Source: Bartonella grahamii ATCC 700132 | GTDB taxonomy: Bacteria; Pseudomonadota; Alphaproteobacteria; Rhizobiales; Rhizobiaceae | Direction: 5' to 3' | Assembly: GCF_000518085.1 (NCBI RefSeq) | Contig: NZ_KI912377.1 | Coordinates: forward strand, 184,960-248,959 | DNA length: 64,000 nucleotides | In this document: piece by piece, positions 9,992-20,078 of the stretch | Position numbering within the stretch: the stretch's first letter is position 1 | How the letters are laid out: each line of letters opens with the position of its first letter | The notes under the pieces: model-generated | Seen by the model: the letters and a program-made list of their open reading frames with translations, nothing else | Databases searched by the model: none | Told to the model about the DNA's origin: nothing | Translations under genes and position numbers: made by a program

Positions 9992-11067
9992 TAGATTTTC
10001 TCCTGACTTTTTTTACCCATTAATCCTGTGGGCAATATCAATAAAATCAGAATCAATAAAATGAAAGCGAAGGCATCTCGATATCCAGATAGCGCGGGGA
10101 AAAATGCGATAATCATAATTTCAATAAACCCTAATAACAATCCTCCCAACATTGCTCCTGGTATCGAACCAATACCTCCGATAACAGCAGCGATAAATGC
10201 TTTGAGACCAGGAAGAACGCCCATATAAGGCTGAATTTGAGGATAACGTAAAGACCACATAATACCTGCTATAGCGGCAAGAGCTGAGCCTATTCCAAAT
10301 GTAAATGCAATAACTTTATTGACAGACACACCCATCAAACGCGTCGTTTCAATATCATGGGAGATTGCACGCATAGCAAGACCCGGTTTTGTTTTATGGA
10401 TAATCCATAACAGTAAAACAATAAGAATCAATGACACAACGGGAACGATCAGAGACATGGGAGCAATTCTAATGATACCATCTGCTCCTGATCCTAAATG
10501 CCATAAAAATGGTGTTACAAGAAAATCTGGTTGTTTTACACCTTTCGGAACACCACTAAAGAGTACAGTAGAAAGATTTTCAATAAAAAAAGAAACACCA
10601 ATTGCACCGATAAGCGCCGAGATACGCGGAGCATGACGTAGAGGTTTATAGGCAAGTTGATCAACAATAATACCCACTGCACTTGTAATAAAAATGGAAA
10701 AACAAAGAGCTAAAACCCAAATCGGGGTAAAATCTTGTGGAGAAATTTTAAAATAATAAACAAAACCTAACGCAAGGATTAAAAAAACAGCAATCCAGTA
10801 AATTGAAGGGCGCCTTTTAAACCCTATAAAGACCGAATAATAAATAAGAGCCGCGATAAACAAAAGAAGAAGTGCTGCCCAAGCAGGCATAAAGCTAATT
10901 GTGGAAAAGAAAACAAAATATGCTCCCAGCATGAAGATATCACCGTGAGCAAAATTAATGAGTCTCAGTATACCGTAGACCATGGTGTAACCAATAGCGA
11001 TAAGCCCATAAAGAGATCCCAATGCCAGTGCATTAAAAAAATACTGGATGAACATTTCAGTGCTCAT
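9991..11067 (-). CDS. livH: Branched-chain amino-acid ABC transporter permease LivH
   Basis: This is the second permease, 358 residues, recognised by ALGSLYGLIAIGYTMVYGI and RLINFAHGDIFMLGAY at the N-terminus and by the ATPase-contact loop MRAISHDIETTRLMGVSVN (about 232-250). It is somewhat longer than the roughly 300-residue E. coli LivH because of an extra hydrophobic stretch (about 60-115, including the WIAVFLILALGFVYYF segment) after the second helix, a form seen in other alphaproteobacteria. The gene lies 114 bases downstream of livK. Confidence 0.93.
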   Translation of the reverse strand: MSTEMFIQYFFNALALGSLYGLIAIGYTMVYGILRLINFAHGDIFMLGAYFVFFSTISFMPAWAALLLLFIAALIYYSVFIGFKRRPSIYWIAVFLILALGFVYYFKISPQDFTPIWVLALCFSIFITSAVGIIVDQLAYKPLRHAPRISALIGAIGVSFFIENLSTVLFSGVPKGVKQPDFLVTPFLWHLGSGADGIIRIAPMSLIVPVVSLILIVLLLWIIHKTKPGLAMRAISHDIETTRLMGVSVNKVIAFTFGIGSALAAIAGIMWSLRYPQIQPYMGVLPGLKAFIAAVIGGIGSIPGAMLGGLLLGFIEIMIIAFFPALSGYRDAFAFILLILILLILPTGLMGKKSQEKI

Positions 11068-11123
11068 CTCTCATCCTTCCACATTTGTTAATTTACATAG
11101 GATAACAAGAAATTTCTAAGTTT

Positions 11124-11150
11124 TTGGTTGAGAAAAAGATCCTCAACCAA
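11124..11150 (-). promoter_or_regulatory. Hairpin between livK and livH
   Basis: A perfect 9-bp inverted repeat, TTGGTTGAG (11124-11132) and CTCAACCAA (11142-11150), lies in the livK-livH spacer. It lacks a T-tract on the minus strand, so it is more likely a transcript-stabilising or partial attenuating hairpin, leaving more binding-protein mRNA than permease mRNA, than a full terminator. Function is inferred from position. Confidence 0.45.
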
Positions 11151-11181
11151 TTCTTGCATTTTAATAAGTAAAACTTTTTAA

Positions 11182-12315
11182 TTAAAAAGCAGGTTTAACC
11201 TCTTCTAAATAAACACGTTTTCCATCCTGTATTTTAATGATACCAATAGGAATCTTAGGGTTATGATTTTCATCCATTGACATATCACCGAAGGGGGTTT
11301 GAAAATCTTTTAATTTGCTAAGAGCGATAGTAATTTTTTCACGATCAGCGCTACCAGCATTTTCAATAGCCTTCATAAACATCATATAACTTGTATATCC
11401 CAAAACAGAATTGATATTCGGCTCTTTGTCAGGATACTCTTTTTTCCATTCTGCTGTGAATTCTTGCGCAGCTACTGACATATTTGGCATATCCTCACTA
11501 TAGGGAAGTGTCGTATGTAAGAAACCTTCTGAAGCTTTTCCTGCAATCGCAATGGTTTCTGGATTATCCATAGCATCTCCACCCATAATTTGAAACTTTG
11601 CTCCTAATTCTCGTGCTTGTTTCATAATGATAGCACCCTCAGAAAAGTAAGATGGAATGAATAAGATATCAGGTTTTTGCGCGATAATTTGCGTAAGAAC
11701 AGCTGAAAAATCCTGATCCCCGGAATTATAGTTTAAATTTGAGACAACTTCACCACCTAATTTTTTGAAAGCACGCATAAAGTAGCTTGCAAGACCAATG
11801 GCATAATCGTTTGAAATATCTTTGAGGATAGCTGCTTTTTTTGCGTGTAAAGTTTGACTTATGTAAGTCGCGATTCCCACTCCTTGATAGGAATCAATAA
11901 AACAAGCGCGGAAATAATATTTTTTACCCTGTGTAACAAGAGGACTTGTTGAGGAAGTTGCAATGGTTGGAGTCTTTGCTTTTTCAGATATTTCACCACC
12001 TGCCAACGAAAGCGAGGAACCATAGCTACCAATGATTCCACTTACTTTTTCACTTGCTGTTAAACGCATAACAGCATTAGCTGCTTCTACTTTATCAGAC
12101 TTATTATCAATAATAACAAGTTCTACTTTACGTCCTAAAATTTCTGGAATTTTTTTATGGGCTAATTCTATACCTCTAATTTCAAGCTGACCTCCAAATG
12201 CATTTTGACCACTTAATGGAAGATAAACACCAATTTTGATAGGTTCACTTGCATAAACATTTGCAGTAAATGCCATGAATGCTGTGATTGTCGTAAGGAT
12301 TTTCTTCAATTGCAT
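11182..12315 (-). CDS. livK: Branched-chain amino-acid ABC transporter, periplasmic substrate-binding protein
   Basis: This is a 377-residue periplasmic binding protein of the Leu/Ile/Val type. It has a signal peptide (MQLKKIL...AFTANVYASEP, cleavage near residue 22), the start of the mature domain IKIGVYLPLSGQNAFGGQ, and the ligand-site stretch IIGSYGSSLSLAGGEISEKAKTPTIA. It is the first gene of the liv cluster, preceded by AAGGAAAATGCGCA as ribosome-binding region. Substrate could also include other amino acids, since this family is broad. Confidence 0.9.
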   Translation of the reverse strand: MQLKKILTTITAFMAFTANVYASEPIKIGVYLPLSGQNAFGGQLEIRGIELAHKKIPEILGRKVELVIIDNKSDKVEAANAVMRLTASEKVSGIIGSYGSSLSLAGGEISEKAKTPTIATSSTSPLVTQGKKYYFRACFIDSYQGVGIATYISQTLHAKKAAILKDISNDYAIGLASYFMRAFKKLGGEVVSNLNYNSGDQDFSAVLTQIIAQKPDILFIPSYFSEGAIIMKQARELGAKFQIMGGDAMDNPETIAIAGKASEGFLHTTLPYSEDMPNMSVAAQEFTAEWKKEYPDKEPNINSVLGYTSYMMFMKAIENAGSADREKITIALSKLKDFQTPFGDMSMDENHNPKIPIGIIKIQDGKRVYLEEVKPAF

Positions 12316-12639
12316 TGCGCATTTTCCTTAATTGAATTGTTATTTTTTCACCTTATATTGAACTTCTTCATCATGCAAGTTACACATTTATGAAAATATC
12401 ATTATGTAAAAAAACCTTTCATATAACCTCTTTTATAGGGCACTCCTTGTAAGATATGTAAAGCTTACAATCAAATAGTTTTATAAATATTCATGTTGAT
12501 ATTCTCTGACATTAACATAGAAGATACGACAATATGGGGAAATCTTATCTTGGGGCTTGCGTGTTGATACAAGAGCAATGTTTACTTAAACCTAGAGAAT
12601 CAATATCGTACAATTTATAAGCTACAGGATCACGTTATT
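12316..12639. other. Divergent intergenic region livK / cold-shock gene
   Basis: This 324-base AT-rich spacer between divergent genes must hold both promoters and the 5' leader of the cold-shock gene. I see no convincing promoter spacing and no open frame. Confidence 0.5.
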
Positions 12640-13215
12640 ATGACGAGTAAGGATGCATTAAAAGATTGTCCCCTATCTGAAGATAGTATAGGTGCTTGTG
12701 GGGAGATTATCGAAATCAGTGGTGTCATTAAGTGGTTTGATGGTAGTAAGGGGTATGGATTTATTGTACCTGATTTACCTCATTTCCCCGATATATTATT
12801 GCATGTTACGGTAATGCGAAGGGATGGTTTTCAAACAGCTTTGGAGGGAGCAAAAGTTATTTGTGCTGTGGAAAAAACTGAAAGAGGATTAAAGTGCGTT
12901 CAGGTGAAATCCATAGATTGTTCTTCAGCAATTCATCCATCAGAAGTTCCAGCCCGTACCCATGTTGTTGTTACTCCAGAAAGTGGACTAGAACGTGCAA
13001 TTGTTAAATGGTTTAATCGTGACAAAGGATACGGTTTTCTTAGCCGTGGGCAAGGAACAGAAGATATTTTTATTCATATGGAAACGTTGCGCCGTTTTGG
13101 TTTAGCAGAGCTTCGTTCCGGCCAAGTTGTTCTTGTACGTTTTGGTAAAGGAGAAAAAGGTTTAATGACAGCAGAGATTTATCCGGATATAGGCATTCCT
13201 TTAGCTACGCATTGA
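12640..13215 (+). CDS. Double cold-shock-domain protein
   Basis: This 191-residue cytoplasmic protein carries two cold-shock domains. The first spans about residues 28-95 and has [14 protein letters not shown] (RNP1) and DILLHV (RNP2). The second spans about residues 124-188 and has [14 protein letters not shown] and DIFIHM. Cold-shock domains bind single-stranded RNA or DNA. The two-domain form is typical of alphaproteobacteria, in contrast to the roughly 70-residue enterobacterial CspA. The second copy is closer to the consensus than the first. The gene stands alone, divergent from livK. Confidence 0.92.
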   Translation: MTSKDALKDCPLSEDSIGACGEIIEISGVIKWFDGSKGYGFIVPDLPHFPDILLHVTVMRRDGFQTALEGAKVICAVEKTERGLKCVQVKSIDCSSAIHPSEVPARTHVVVTPESGLERAIVKWFNRDKGYGFLSRGQGTEDIFIHMETLRRFGLAELRSGQVVLVRFGKGEKGLMTAEIYPDIGIPLATH

Positions 13216-13458
13216 ATTTCACGAATAAAAACAGTATGTTTTTAAAGGGGGTTATTCCGTAAATTTCTATAGAGGTAGGTTTTTAAAGAAAATATGGCTC
13301 TAGTGAATCCATAAACCAAATGGAGAAAGTTGCGTATATTACGTTGAAAGAAACTAGAAAACAACAAGGAAACAACCCTCTTACTTTTTTGACTTTTAAA
13401 CTCTGGTACTTTTTATTTTAGAAACAAAATTTAAAAATTTTCTGTGGTGGAGACAAGA

Positions 13459-13971
13459 ATGTTAAAGCCTTTTAAAAAGGGGCATATTGTTTTATTGGTA
13501 ATGCTTTTTATGTTAGAAATGCGTGTTGTTGTAGCAAAAAAGCCCATAGAGATTCCTGTTCATCCGATTCCTTTAGAAATACATACAAAGCAAGGTACGG
13601 TTTATTATAAGGTAGAGATTGCTTTTACGCCGTCTCAAGCCGCGGCTGGTTTAATGTATCGGACTGATTTTCCACGCGATCGTGCAATGCTCTTTAAGCA
13701 GCTAAAAAGTTCTCAATCGGGAGATGAACAGAAAATTTTTATGTGGATGGCAAATACGCCTTTACCTTTAGATATGATTTTCTTAAACTCTGAGGGAATT
13801 ATTGTATCGATTATTGAAAACACTTCTCCATTTTCGACAAATACCATTTCATCGGAAGTTCCTGCAGCTTTTGCACTTGAGATTAATGCTGGTGAAGTTT
13901 CTGAAAAAAAGATAGAAAAAGGGCAACGTGTTATTCATCCTGTACTTTGTGGAAAGTGCAATAAAAAATGA
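13459..13971 (+). CDS. DUF192 family secreted protein
   Basis: This is a 170-residue protein of the DUF192 family, of unknown biochemical role. An N-terminal hydrophobic segment (about residues 9-23) followed by VVAKKP suggests a signal peptide, so it probably acts in the periplasm. Family landmarks are GLMYRTDFPRDRAMLF, MWMANTPLPLDMIFL and FALEINAGEV. A GTG at 13444 is open, but GGAG six bases before ATG 13459 decides the start. It overlaps the following hydrolase gene by four bases (ATGA), so the two are cotranslated. Confidence 0.85.
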   Translation: MLKPFKKGHIVLLVMLFMLEMRVVVAKKPIEIPVHPIPLEIHTKQGTVYYKVEIAFTPSQAAAGLMYRTDFPRDRAMLFKQLKSSQSGDEQKIFMWMANTPLPLDMIFLNSEGIIVSIIENTSPFSTNTISSEVPAAFALEINAGEVSEKKIEKGQRVIHPVLCGKCNKK

Positions 13972-14741
13972 CCGCTGAAGATATTCGTTTTTTTGAATAT
14001 AATGGTTTGCGATTTGCTTATCGAGAAGAAGGGCAGGGTGCGCCTGTTTTGTTGATCCATGGTTTTGGATCTTCTGCACGAGTGAATTGGTATGCAACGG
14101 GTTGGTTTCGCATTCTCACTGAAGCAGGATATCGTGTTATTGCTCTTGATAATCGCGGTCACGGAGATTCAGTTAAAAGTTATGACCATGTTTTTTATAC
14201 ACCTCAAGCTATGGCTGGCGACGCAATAAAGTTACTACAGCATTTAGAGATATCTAAAGCCCATGTTATGGGATATTCTATGGGGGCTCGTATTAGTGCT
14301 TTCATGGCTCTTTTGCATCCAACATATGTACACAGTGTTATTTTTGGTGGTTTAGGTATTGGTATGGTAACGGGAGCGGGAAATTGGGAGCCTGTTGCTG
14401 AGGCACTTTTAGCAGAAGATATTTCTACTATTACTAATACGCGCGGTTTAATGTTCCGTAAATTTGCAGATCAAACGAAAAGCGATAGACGTGCTCTTGC
14501 TGCTTGTATTATCACATCAAAACAGGAGTTAACGGCATCTGAAGTTTACAAAATTAAGCAACCTGCACTTGTTGCCGTTGGTTCATTAGATGAAATTGGC
14601 GGTGCAGCAGAGCCGTTAGCAGCTTTATTGCCTTGTGGTGAAGCTTTATCAATTCCTGGTCGAGATCATATGCTTGCTGTAGGCGATAAAGTTTATAAAA
14701 AAGGCGTTATAGATTTTCTTTCTCGTTATCCTATAAGATAA
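13968..14741 (+). CDS. Alpha/beta hydrolase
   Basis: This is a 257-residue alpha/beta-hydrolase-fold protein. The oxyanion-hole strand PVLLIHGFGSSARVNW, the DNRGHGDS motif, the nucleophile elbow GYSMGA (Ser near residue 104) and a late HDHM-type segment (GRDHMLAVGD) with the catalytic His are all present. The substrate cannot be told. It is translationally coupled to the DUF192 gene. No signal peptide, so cytoplasmic. Confidence 0.88.
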   Translation: MTAEDIRFFEYNGLRFAYREEGQGAPVLLIHGFGSSARVNWYATGWFRILTEAGYRVIALDNRGHGDSVKSYDHVFYTPQAMAGDAIKLLQHLEISKAHVMGYSMGARISAFMALLHPTYVHSVIFGGLGIGMVTGAGNWEPVAEALLAEDISTITNTRGLMFRKFADQTKSDRRALAACIITSKQELTASEVYKIKQPALVAVGSLDEIGGAAEPLAALLPCGEALSIPGRDHMLAVGDKVYKKGVIDFLSRYPIR

Positions 14742-15356
14742 GCATTCTTCATAGGTTCTAGCATTCACAAAAATACTCAATATTTTTATCTCGTATAAAT
14801 TGAAAAACGCTTATTTAAAAATTTTTCTATTGTGACATAAGTTTTTTATAAAAAATGGGAAGAAAGCTAAACTCTTATTAGCCTATTTTGTATATTTTTT
14901 AGAGATGTAATTCTTCTAGGGTTAGATAATTATAATTTAAAATTTATTAAAAAGAATTATTTTTGAATGATATAATAATATTTTTTTCTAAAAAATGTAA
15001 TTTTAAATAAAAAAAGTATTATTATTTTTATCCTTTATAAAAGGAACAAAATTATAAATTATTGATCAATTTTTCTTACGAATATGCATTCTAAATGCGT
15101 ATGCTAAAATTGGAGATAAAGTAAAATTATTAAAAATATACAGTTTTTTGCCATTTTTTAATCTATACGGGTATATTTAATAATGATAGAATCCTTTTGT
15201 AAAAGTTTTTTATAAATGTATAAAGCGCGTTGTAAATATATGTAATATTAAGTAAATATTCAGATTAAGCTTTTTTACTAACTTTACAGAATCATGAGGT
15301 TGTCTTATTTGCGCGACACGCAGTTATTTAAATCGTTAAAAAAACAGGAGAGCATA
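14742..15356. other. AT-rich spacer without recognisable genes
   Basis: This 615-base stretch is very AT-rich, with long A and T runs and no coding-like frame. It carries the promoter for the DUF3126 gene but I cannot place it. Confidence 0.5.
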
Positions 15357-15569
15357 GTGAATGCTGATGAAATAAAAAAACTTGATAATTATTTAAAAAA
15401 TATATTCCAAAACTCAGCATTGCAAGTTAGAGCACGGCCTAAAAAGAGTGATTCTTGTGAGGTTTATATGGGAGATGAGTTTTTAGGCATTATCTATCGA
15501 GATGAAGATGAAGATGAGCTCTCCTATAATTTCTCAATGGCTATATTAGATATTGATTTAGAAAATTGA
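15357..15569 (+). CDS. DUF3126 family protein
   Basis: This is a 70-residue protein matching the rhizobial DUF3126 family: NADEIKKLDNYLKN at the start, VRARPKKSDSCEVYMGDEFLG in the middle and an acidic SYNFSMAILDIDLE end. A longer frame opens at 15294, but a GTG at 15357 with AGGAG six bases upstream gives the family's usual start and length. The function is unknown. The protein is acidic at the C-terminus and has no membrane segment. Confidence 0.85.
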   Translation: MNADEIKKLDNYLKNIFQNSALQVRARPKKSDSCEVYMGDEFLGIIYRDEDEDELSYNFSMAILDIDLEN

Positions 15570-15613
15570 TTTGTTGTTCATGGTTGAATGAAGTCTTTTT
15601 TATCCCATAAGAT

Positions 15614-16408
15614 TTATATAAGTTTTAATGCTTTAAAGCTCGTATGATTATTTCGTGCAATAATAAGATGGTCATGGATAATAATGCCTAACGCATTTGC
15701 TGCATCTTTTAATCTATATGTCATTGTTATATCTGCATCAGAGGGGGTGGAATCGCCAGAAGGGTGATTGTGGACTAAGATAAGTCCTGATGCAGATAAC
15801 TCTAAAGCTCGAGAAATAACTTCACGAGGATAAACAGGTGTATGATCAATGGTTCCAGTTTGTTGCACCTCATCAGCAAGTAAGCCGTTTTTCTTATCAA
15901 GAAACAAAATACGAAATTGTTCACGTGTTTCGTGCGCCATAACAGCTTTACAATAAGCTAACACTTTATCCCATGATGAAAAAATATCGCGTTTAAACAA
16001 TTGCGCACGAGCAAGACGTCCAGCAACATCTGAAATAATTTTTAAATCAATTGCAGTGGCAGGACCACATCCTGGAATTTCTTGAAGTCGGTGAATATCT
16101 GCTCCCAACACATCAGCTAATGAACCAAAACGTGCTATCAAATTTTTAGCTATGGGTTTTGTGTTTGCACGGGGTATTGTGCGAAAAAGCAATAATTCAA
16201 GATATTCATAATCTTCGATTGCATTTCCTTTTGACTTTAAATAACGCTTCCGAAGACGCTCACGGTGTCCTTGATAATGTTTATGGAGCTGTGCGTTTTT
16301 CTGAGGGGCTTCACTTTTTCTTTCTGATACTGGGGTGAGTGGAGAACTCGATGTTAATGCAAAGTGATCACTTTGAGTATTTTCCTTTTGATTTAATTTT
16401 TTAGCCAT
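15614..16408 (-). CDS. radC: RadC family JAB-domain protein
   Basis: This 264-residue protein has a helix-hairpin-helix part ([12 protein letters not shown] and [14 protein letters not shown]) followed by an MPN/JAB-type metal domain with [19 protein letters not shown], the His-x-His...Asp zinc motif. The historic DNA-repair assignment of RadC is doubtful. Residues 1-45 are a polar, Ser/Lys/Gln-rich extension. The gene lies 17 bases after map on the minus strand, in the sfsA-map-radC order common in rhizobia and Brucella. Confidence 0.92.
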   Translation of the reverse strand: MAKKLNQKENTQSDHFALTSSSPLTPVSERKSEAPQKNAQLHKHYQGHRERLRKRYLKSKGNAIEDYEYLELLLFRTIPRANTKPIAKNLIARFGSLADVLGADIHRLQEIPGCGPATAIDLKIISDVAGRLARAQLFKRDIFSSWDKVLAYCKAVMAHETREQFRILFLDKKNGLLADEVQQTGTIDHTPVYPREVISRALELSASGLILVHNHPSGDSTPSDADITMTYRLKDAANALGIIIHDHLIIARNNHTSFKALKLI

Positions 16409-16425
16409 AACATCTCTACATTGCG

Positions 16426-17256
16426 TTAGGTATGCGAATTTGGAATATAAAAAATATTTTTAGGAGATTGTGTAAATATTTCATACCCTTCATTTGTGAC
16501 ACCAATTGTATGTTCATATTGTGCTGTCAGAGAGCGGTCACGGGTAACAGCAGTCCAACCGTCAGATAAAATCTTAACTTGTGGTTTACCAAGGTTAATC
16601 ATAGGCTCAATTGTAAACATCATACCTTGTTTTAATTCTATTCCTTCTCCAGGATTTCCATAATGGAGGATATTGGGTGCATCATGAAAAAGCTGCCCAA
16701 TCCCATGTCCACAAAAATCTTTCACAATTGAGCATCGTTCAGATTCTGCATACTGTTGAATGGCTGCACCAATATCACCTGTGGTTGCTCCAGGCTTAAC
16801 AACAGCGATTCCTTTCATAAGACTTTCATAGGTTATTTTTAGCAGGCGTTCTGCAGCACGCCTGATTTTCCCAACAGGATACATTCGGCTTGAATCCCCA
16901 TGCCAACCATCAAGGATAAAGGTTACATCCACATTCACAATATCGCCTTCTTGCAAGGGTCTTTTATTGGGAATGCCATGACAGACAACGTGATTGATAG
17001 ATGTACAGCATGAATGGCTGTATCCATGATAATTTAGATCAGCAGGAAGTGCTCCTCGCTTAGCACCAAAAATGAATACAAAATCATCAATTTCTTGCGT
17101 AGTAACGCCTGGCTTAATAATATCTGTAAGTGCATCAAGGCATTCTGCAGCAATGCGACCAACTTCACGCATTTTAGCAAAAGCATAATCATCGAAAATG
17201 CGAATCTTCCCATTAAATTTTAAAGGGCTTTTATTATATTCAATATACTCAGTCAT
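16426..17256 (-). CDS. map: Type I methionine aminopeptidase
   Basis: This enzyme removes the initiator methionine from nascent proteins. At 276 residues it has the five metal ligands in order: Asp in [18 protein letters not shown] (two Asp), His in [12 protein letters not shown], Glu in FTIEPMIN and Glu in [11 protein letters not shown]. The substrate His is in [10 protein letters not shown]. The N-terminal extension of about 20 residues ([11 protein letters not shown]) is usual for alphaproteobacterial copies. The start overlaps the sfsA stop by eight bases. Confidence 0.96.
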   Translation of the reverse strand: MTEYIEYNKSPLKFNGKIRIFDDYAFAKMREVGRIAAECLDALTDIIKPGVTTQEIDDFVFIFGAKRGALPADLNYHGYSHSCCTSINHVVCHGIPNKRPLQEGDIVNVDVTFILDGWHGDSSRMYPVGKIRRAAERLLKITYESLMKGIAVVKPGATTGDIGAAIQQYAESERCSIVKDFCGHGIGQLFHDAPNILHYGNPGEGIELKQGMMFTIEPMINLGKPQVKILSDGWTAVTRDRSLTAQYEHTIGVTNEGYEIFTQSPKNIFYIPNSHT

Positions 17257-17965
17257 TGTTTTTTCTGTTTTCTATTTTTACTCTCTGAATCGGAAAAATG
17301 CCTTCTACACTTACGTGACACTTTACAGCATAACATTCTACTCCTGATTTTAGTGCTAAATCAAATTTACGTCCATAGAGTGGATCAAGATCATGACAGA
17401 TTGTAAAAGCTGCGCAATCTTCTCGTTGAATAATATAAAGCATAGCAGCTCTTTTTCCTTGTTGTACAACTCCTATGAGCTCATCAAGGTGACGTGCTCC
17501 ACGTTTTGTTTTACTATCAGGAAATTCTGCTAATCCTTTTTGACGAATAAAATGAACATTTTTGACTTCTAGGTAACAGTCAGGAAGAATGTCATCACGT
17601 AAAAGAAAGTCAATTCGTGATTGTGTTCCATAGCGTTGTTCTTTTAAAATTGTTTTATATCCACTTAATTCTGGTAGTAATCCGCTTTGAATTGCTTCTA
17701 ATGCAAGTTTATTGGGTAAAGCAGTATTAATGCCAACCAAAGTATTATCGGCTTCAATAATTTCTAATTGATAGGCATATTTTCGTTTGATGTTATTATG
17801 ATATGAAAGCCAGATATTGGAGTTGAAAGCTGTTAATCCAAGCATTGATCCTGTATTAGGTACAGACACGGTGAGAACATGCTGATCATCTTGTTGAACA
17901 TCCGCAAGGAAACGTTTATAACGACGGATAAGCTTTGCAGGAAAAAGTTTGGGAATAAAGTGCAT
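17249..17965 (-). CDS. sfsA: SfsA family sugar fermentation stimulation protein
   Basis: This is a 238-residue SfsA protein. Landmarks are the N-terminal LIRRYKRFLADV, VSVPNTGSMLG, YGTQSRIDFLL, CYLEVKNVHF and FPDSKTKRGARHLDEL. The Asp and ExK pattern (RIDFLL...LEVK) is that of a PD-(D/E)xK-like fold, and an OB-like N-terminal part precedes it. Nucleic-acid binding is reported for E. coli SfsA, but the physiological role is unclear. It is the first gene of the sfsA-map-radC run. Confidence 0.94.
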   Translation of the reverse strand: MHFIPKLFPAKLIRRYKRFLADVQQDDQHVLTVSVPNTGSMLGLTAFNSNIWLSYHNNIKRKYAYQLEIIEADNTLVGINTALPNKLALEAIQSGLLPELSGYKTILKEQRYGTQSRIDFLLRDDILPDCYLEVKNVHFIRQKGLAEFPDSKTKRGARHLDELIGVVQQGKRAAMLYIIQREDCAAFTICHDLDPLYGRKFDLALKSGVECYAVKCHVSVEGIFPIQRVKIENRKNND

Positions 17966-18250
17966 ATCCCTTTTTTAGGATTTATGATTTCATAATTCAA
18001 CTGAGATTATGATTTGTAGGGGCTATTCCCTATAAAAAAAAGATAAAATTGATGTAAAAAACGCTACGATATCCTATATAAATTGTTATAAATTCCATCG
18101 TTCACTTTAATGGCTTTTAAAATTTATTATCTTTGAGTGAAAAGATAACATTGTCTATAATTTATTATTAAACAGCATTAGAGTACTGTGAAGAAGGTTT
18201 CGTAAAAAATAGTGGAGAGGGAGATAGTTAAGTGAAACTAGGTAAGATTG

Positions 18251-19081
18251 ATGGCTGGAACGAATAAGAATCGTGAAAATTTAACAAATGGTCCCGTTAT
18301 TATTTTAGTTGAACCGCAGCTTCCTGAAAACATTGGTATGGTCGCAAGGGCAATGGCAAATTTTGGGCTTTCTAAGCTTCGGTTAGTCAAACCTCGAGAA
18401 ATGTTTCCAAATGAAAAAGCTATAGCTGCTGCGAGTAAAGCTGATCATGTCATTAACGACACTGTGATTTTTAATACATTGCGTGATTCAATTGCAGATT
18501 TACACTATGTTTTTGCCACAACAGCACGTGAAAGATGTGGATTTAAAACTGTAAAAAGTGCTGTCGAAGCAGCAAGCGTATTACGTCAGCGTGAAAGTAT
18601 CGGACATAAGACAGGTATTGTCTTTGGAAGAGAGAGATGGGGATTAGAAAATGATGAAATCAGCCTTGTTGATGAAATTATTACTTTTCCAGTTAATCCT
18701 GCTTTTGCGTCACTTAATATTGCGCAAGCAGTTCTTTTAATGTCTTACGAATGGATGAAAACAGGTCTAGAGGATGTCAGCGATACGGCATTTCGTGCCG
18801 CAGAGATGGAACCTGCAAATAAAACAATATTTCATGGTTTTTTATCTCAGTTAGAAGAGGCTTTGAATATCCGTGGGTATTTTAGACCCCTTGAGCGCAA
18901 AGAAGTAATGCTTGCAAATTTGCGCTCTGTTTTTACGCGCGCTAACTTTAGTGAACCTGAGGTTCGTTTATTGCGAGGCATTATATCTTCTTTGGATCAT
19001 TTTTCACCACAATATCCACGGGGGAGTAGAGCACCTGAAGAGCGTGATCGTAAAAAAATTAAAAATAAGTGTGAAAACTAA
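18251..19081 (+). CDS. trmJ: tRNA (cytidine/uridine-2'-O-)-methyltransferase TrmJ
   Basis: This is a SPOUT-class methyltransferase expected to methylate the ribose at position 32 of tRNAs. The 276-residue protein starts with PVIILVEPQLPENIGMVAR and contains VFGRERWGLENDEI and the knot sequence FPVNPAFASLNIAQAV that binds S-adenosylmethionine. The C-terminal part (about 175-276) is the TrmJ dimer-stabilising extension. A TTG one codon upstream is possible, but the ATG is preferred. Its stop overlaps the murI start by one base (TAATG). Confidence 0.93.
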   Translation: MAGTNKNRENLTNGPVIILVEPQLPENIGMVARAMANFGLSKLRLVKPREMFPNEKAIAAASKADHVINDTVIFNTLRDSIADLHYVFATTARERCGFKTVKSAVEAASVLRQRESIGHKTGIVFGRERWGLENDEISLVDEIITFPVNPAFASLNIAQAVLLMSYEWMKTGLEDVSDTAFRAAEMEPANKTIFHGFLSQLEEALNIRGYFRPLERKEVMLANLRSVFTRANFSEPEVRLLRGIISSLDHFSPQYPRGSRAPEERDRKKIKNKCEN

Positions 19082-19899
19082 TGGATGAACGACCTGTTCT
19101 TTTTTTTGATAGCGGTATTGGTGGTTTAACAGTGTTCAGGGAGGCACGTATTCTTATCCCTGAAATGCAATTTATCTATGTTGCTGATGATGCAGGATTT
19201 CCTTATGGAAATTGGAAAGAAAATATTTTGAAAGAGCGTATTTTAAAGATTTTTACAAATCTTTTAACACGCTACAATCCAGCCTTATGTGTGATTGCTT
19301 GCAACACCGTTTCTACACTGATGATGGCAGATTTACGACAGAATTTTTCTCATGTCCCTTTTGTAGGAACGGTTCCTGCAATTAAATCAGCTGCTGAACA
19401 AACAAAATCTGGTTTTATTTCCGTATTAGCTACTCCTGGAACAGTGAAACGTGCCTATACAAATGAATTAATTAATTCTTTTGCTGGACAGTGTCATGTT
19501 CAACTTGTGGGTAGTAAAAAGCTGGCTGGATTTGCTGAAGATTATTTACGGGGAAAATCTATCAATTCAGAAGAGTTAAGAAAAGAAATCCTACCATGTT
19601 TTGTGGAAAAAAATGGACAATATACTGATGTTATTGTTTTAGCCTGCACACATTATCCTTTTTTGATTAACTTCTTTCGTGAACATGCTTTATGGTCCGT
19701 TGAGTGGATTGATCCGGCGAAAGCGATTGCCAAACATATCAGATCATTATTACCACTGTCGGAAAAAGTACACGATCAATATATAAAAAAATATCAAGAT
19801 TTTGCGTTGTTAACATCGAAAAATATCACTTCTTTAACGGAGAATTTGTTTAAAGGATTTGGCTTAAAACTCATGAAAGGAGTTGACTTTGGGTTGTAA
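19081..19899 (+). CDS. murI: Glutamate racemase
   Basis: This enzyme converts L- to D-glutamate for peptidoglycan. The 272-residue protein contains the two catalytic cysteines: CNTVST in VIACNTVSTLMM (about residue 75) and CTHYPF in VLACTHYPFLI (about residue 185). The N-terminal FDSGIGGLTV loop binds the substrate. It is coupled to trmJ by a one-base overlap and followed by a 180-base spacer before rpsD. Confidence 0.95.
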   Translation: MDERPVLFFDSGIGGLTVFREARILIPEMQFIYVADDAGFPYGNWKENILKERILKIFTNLLTRYNPALCVIACNTVSTLMMADLRQNFSHVPFVGTVPAIKSAAEQTKSGFISVLATPGTVKRAYTNELINSFAGQCHVQLVGSKKLAGFAEDYLRGKSINSEELRKEILPCFVEKNGQYTDVIVLACTHYPFLINFFREHALWSVEWIDPAKAIAKHIRSLLPLSEKVHDQYIKKYQDFALLTSKNITSLTENLFKGFGLKLMKGVDFGL

Positions 19900-20078
19900 G
19901 ACCAATAATGATGATCTGGCTATTTTTTCAAGAAAATAGCATTAATTGACGTGTCCCGTGGATAACTTTGCATATTGATATGTTAAGGTATTCTGTCAGT
20001 CTTTAGTATTTAAAGGCAGAGGAGGGCGCGTTTCCTTGGGGTCTTGAGATCTCGTGTTTTATTTTATAAGGAAATGCG

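Noticed and set aside
19918-19939. Inverted repeat GCTATTTT / AAAATAGC after murI
   Set aside because: No T run follows on either strand and the stem is AT-rich, so a terminator call is not supported.
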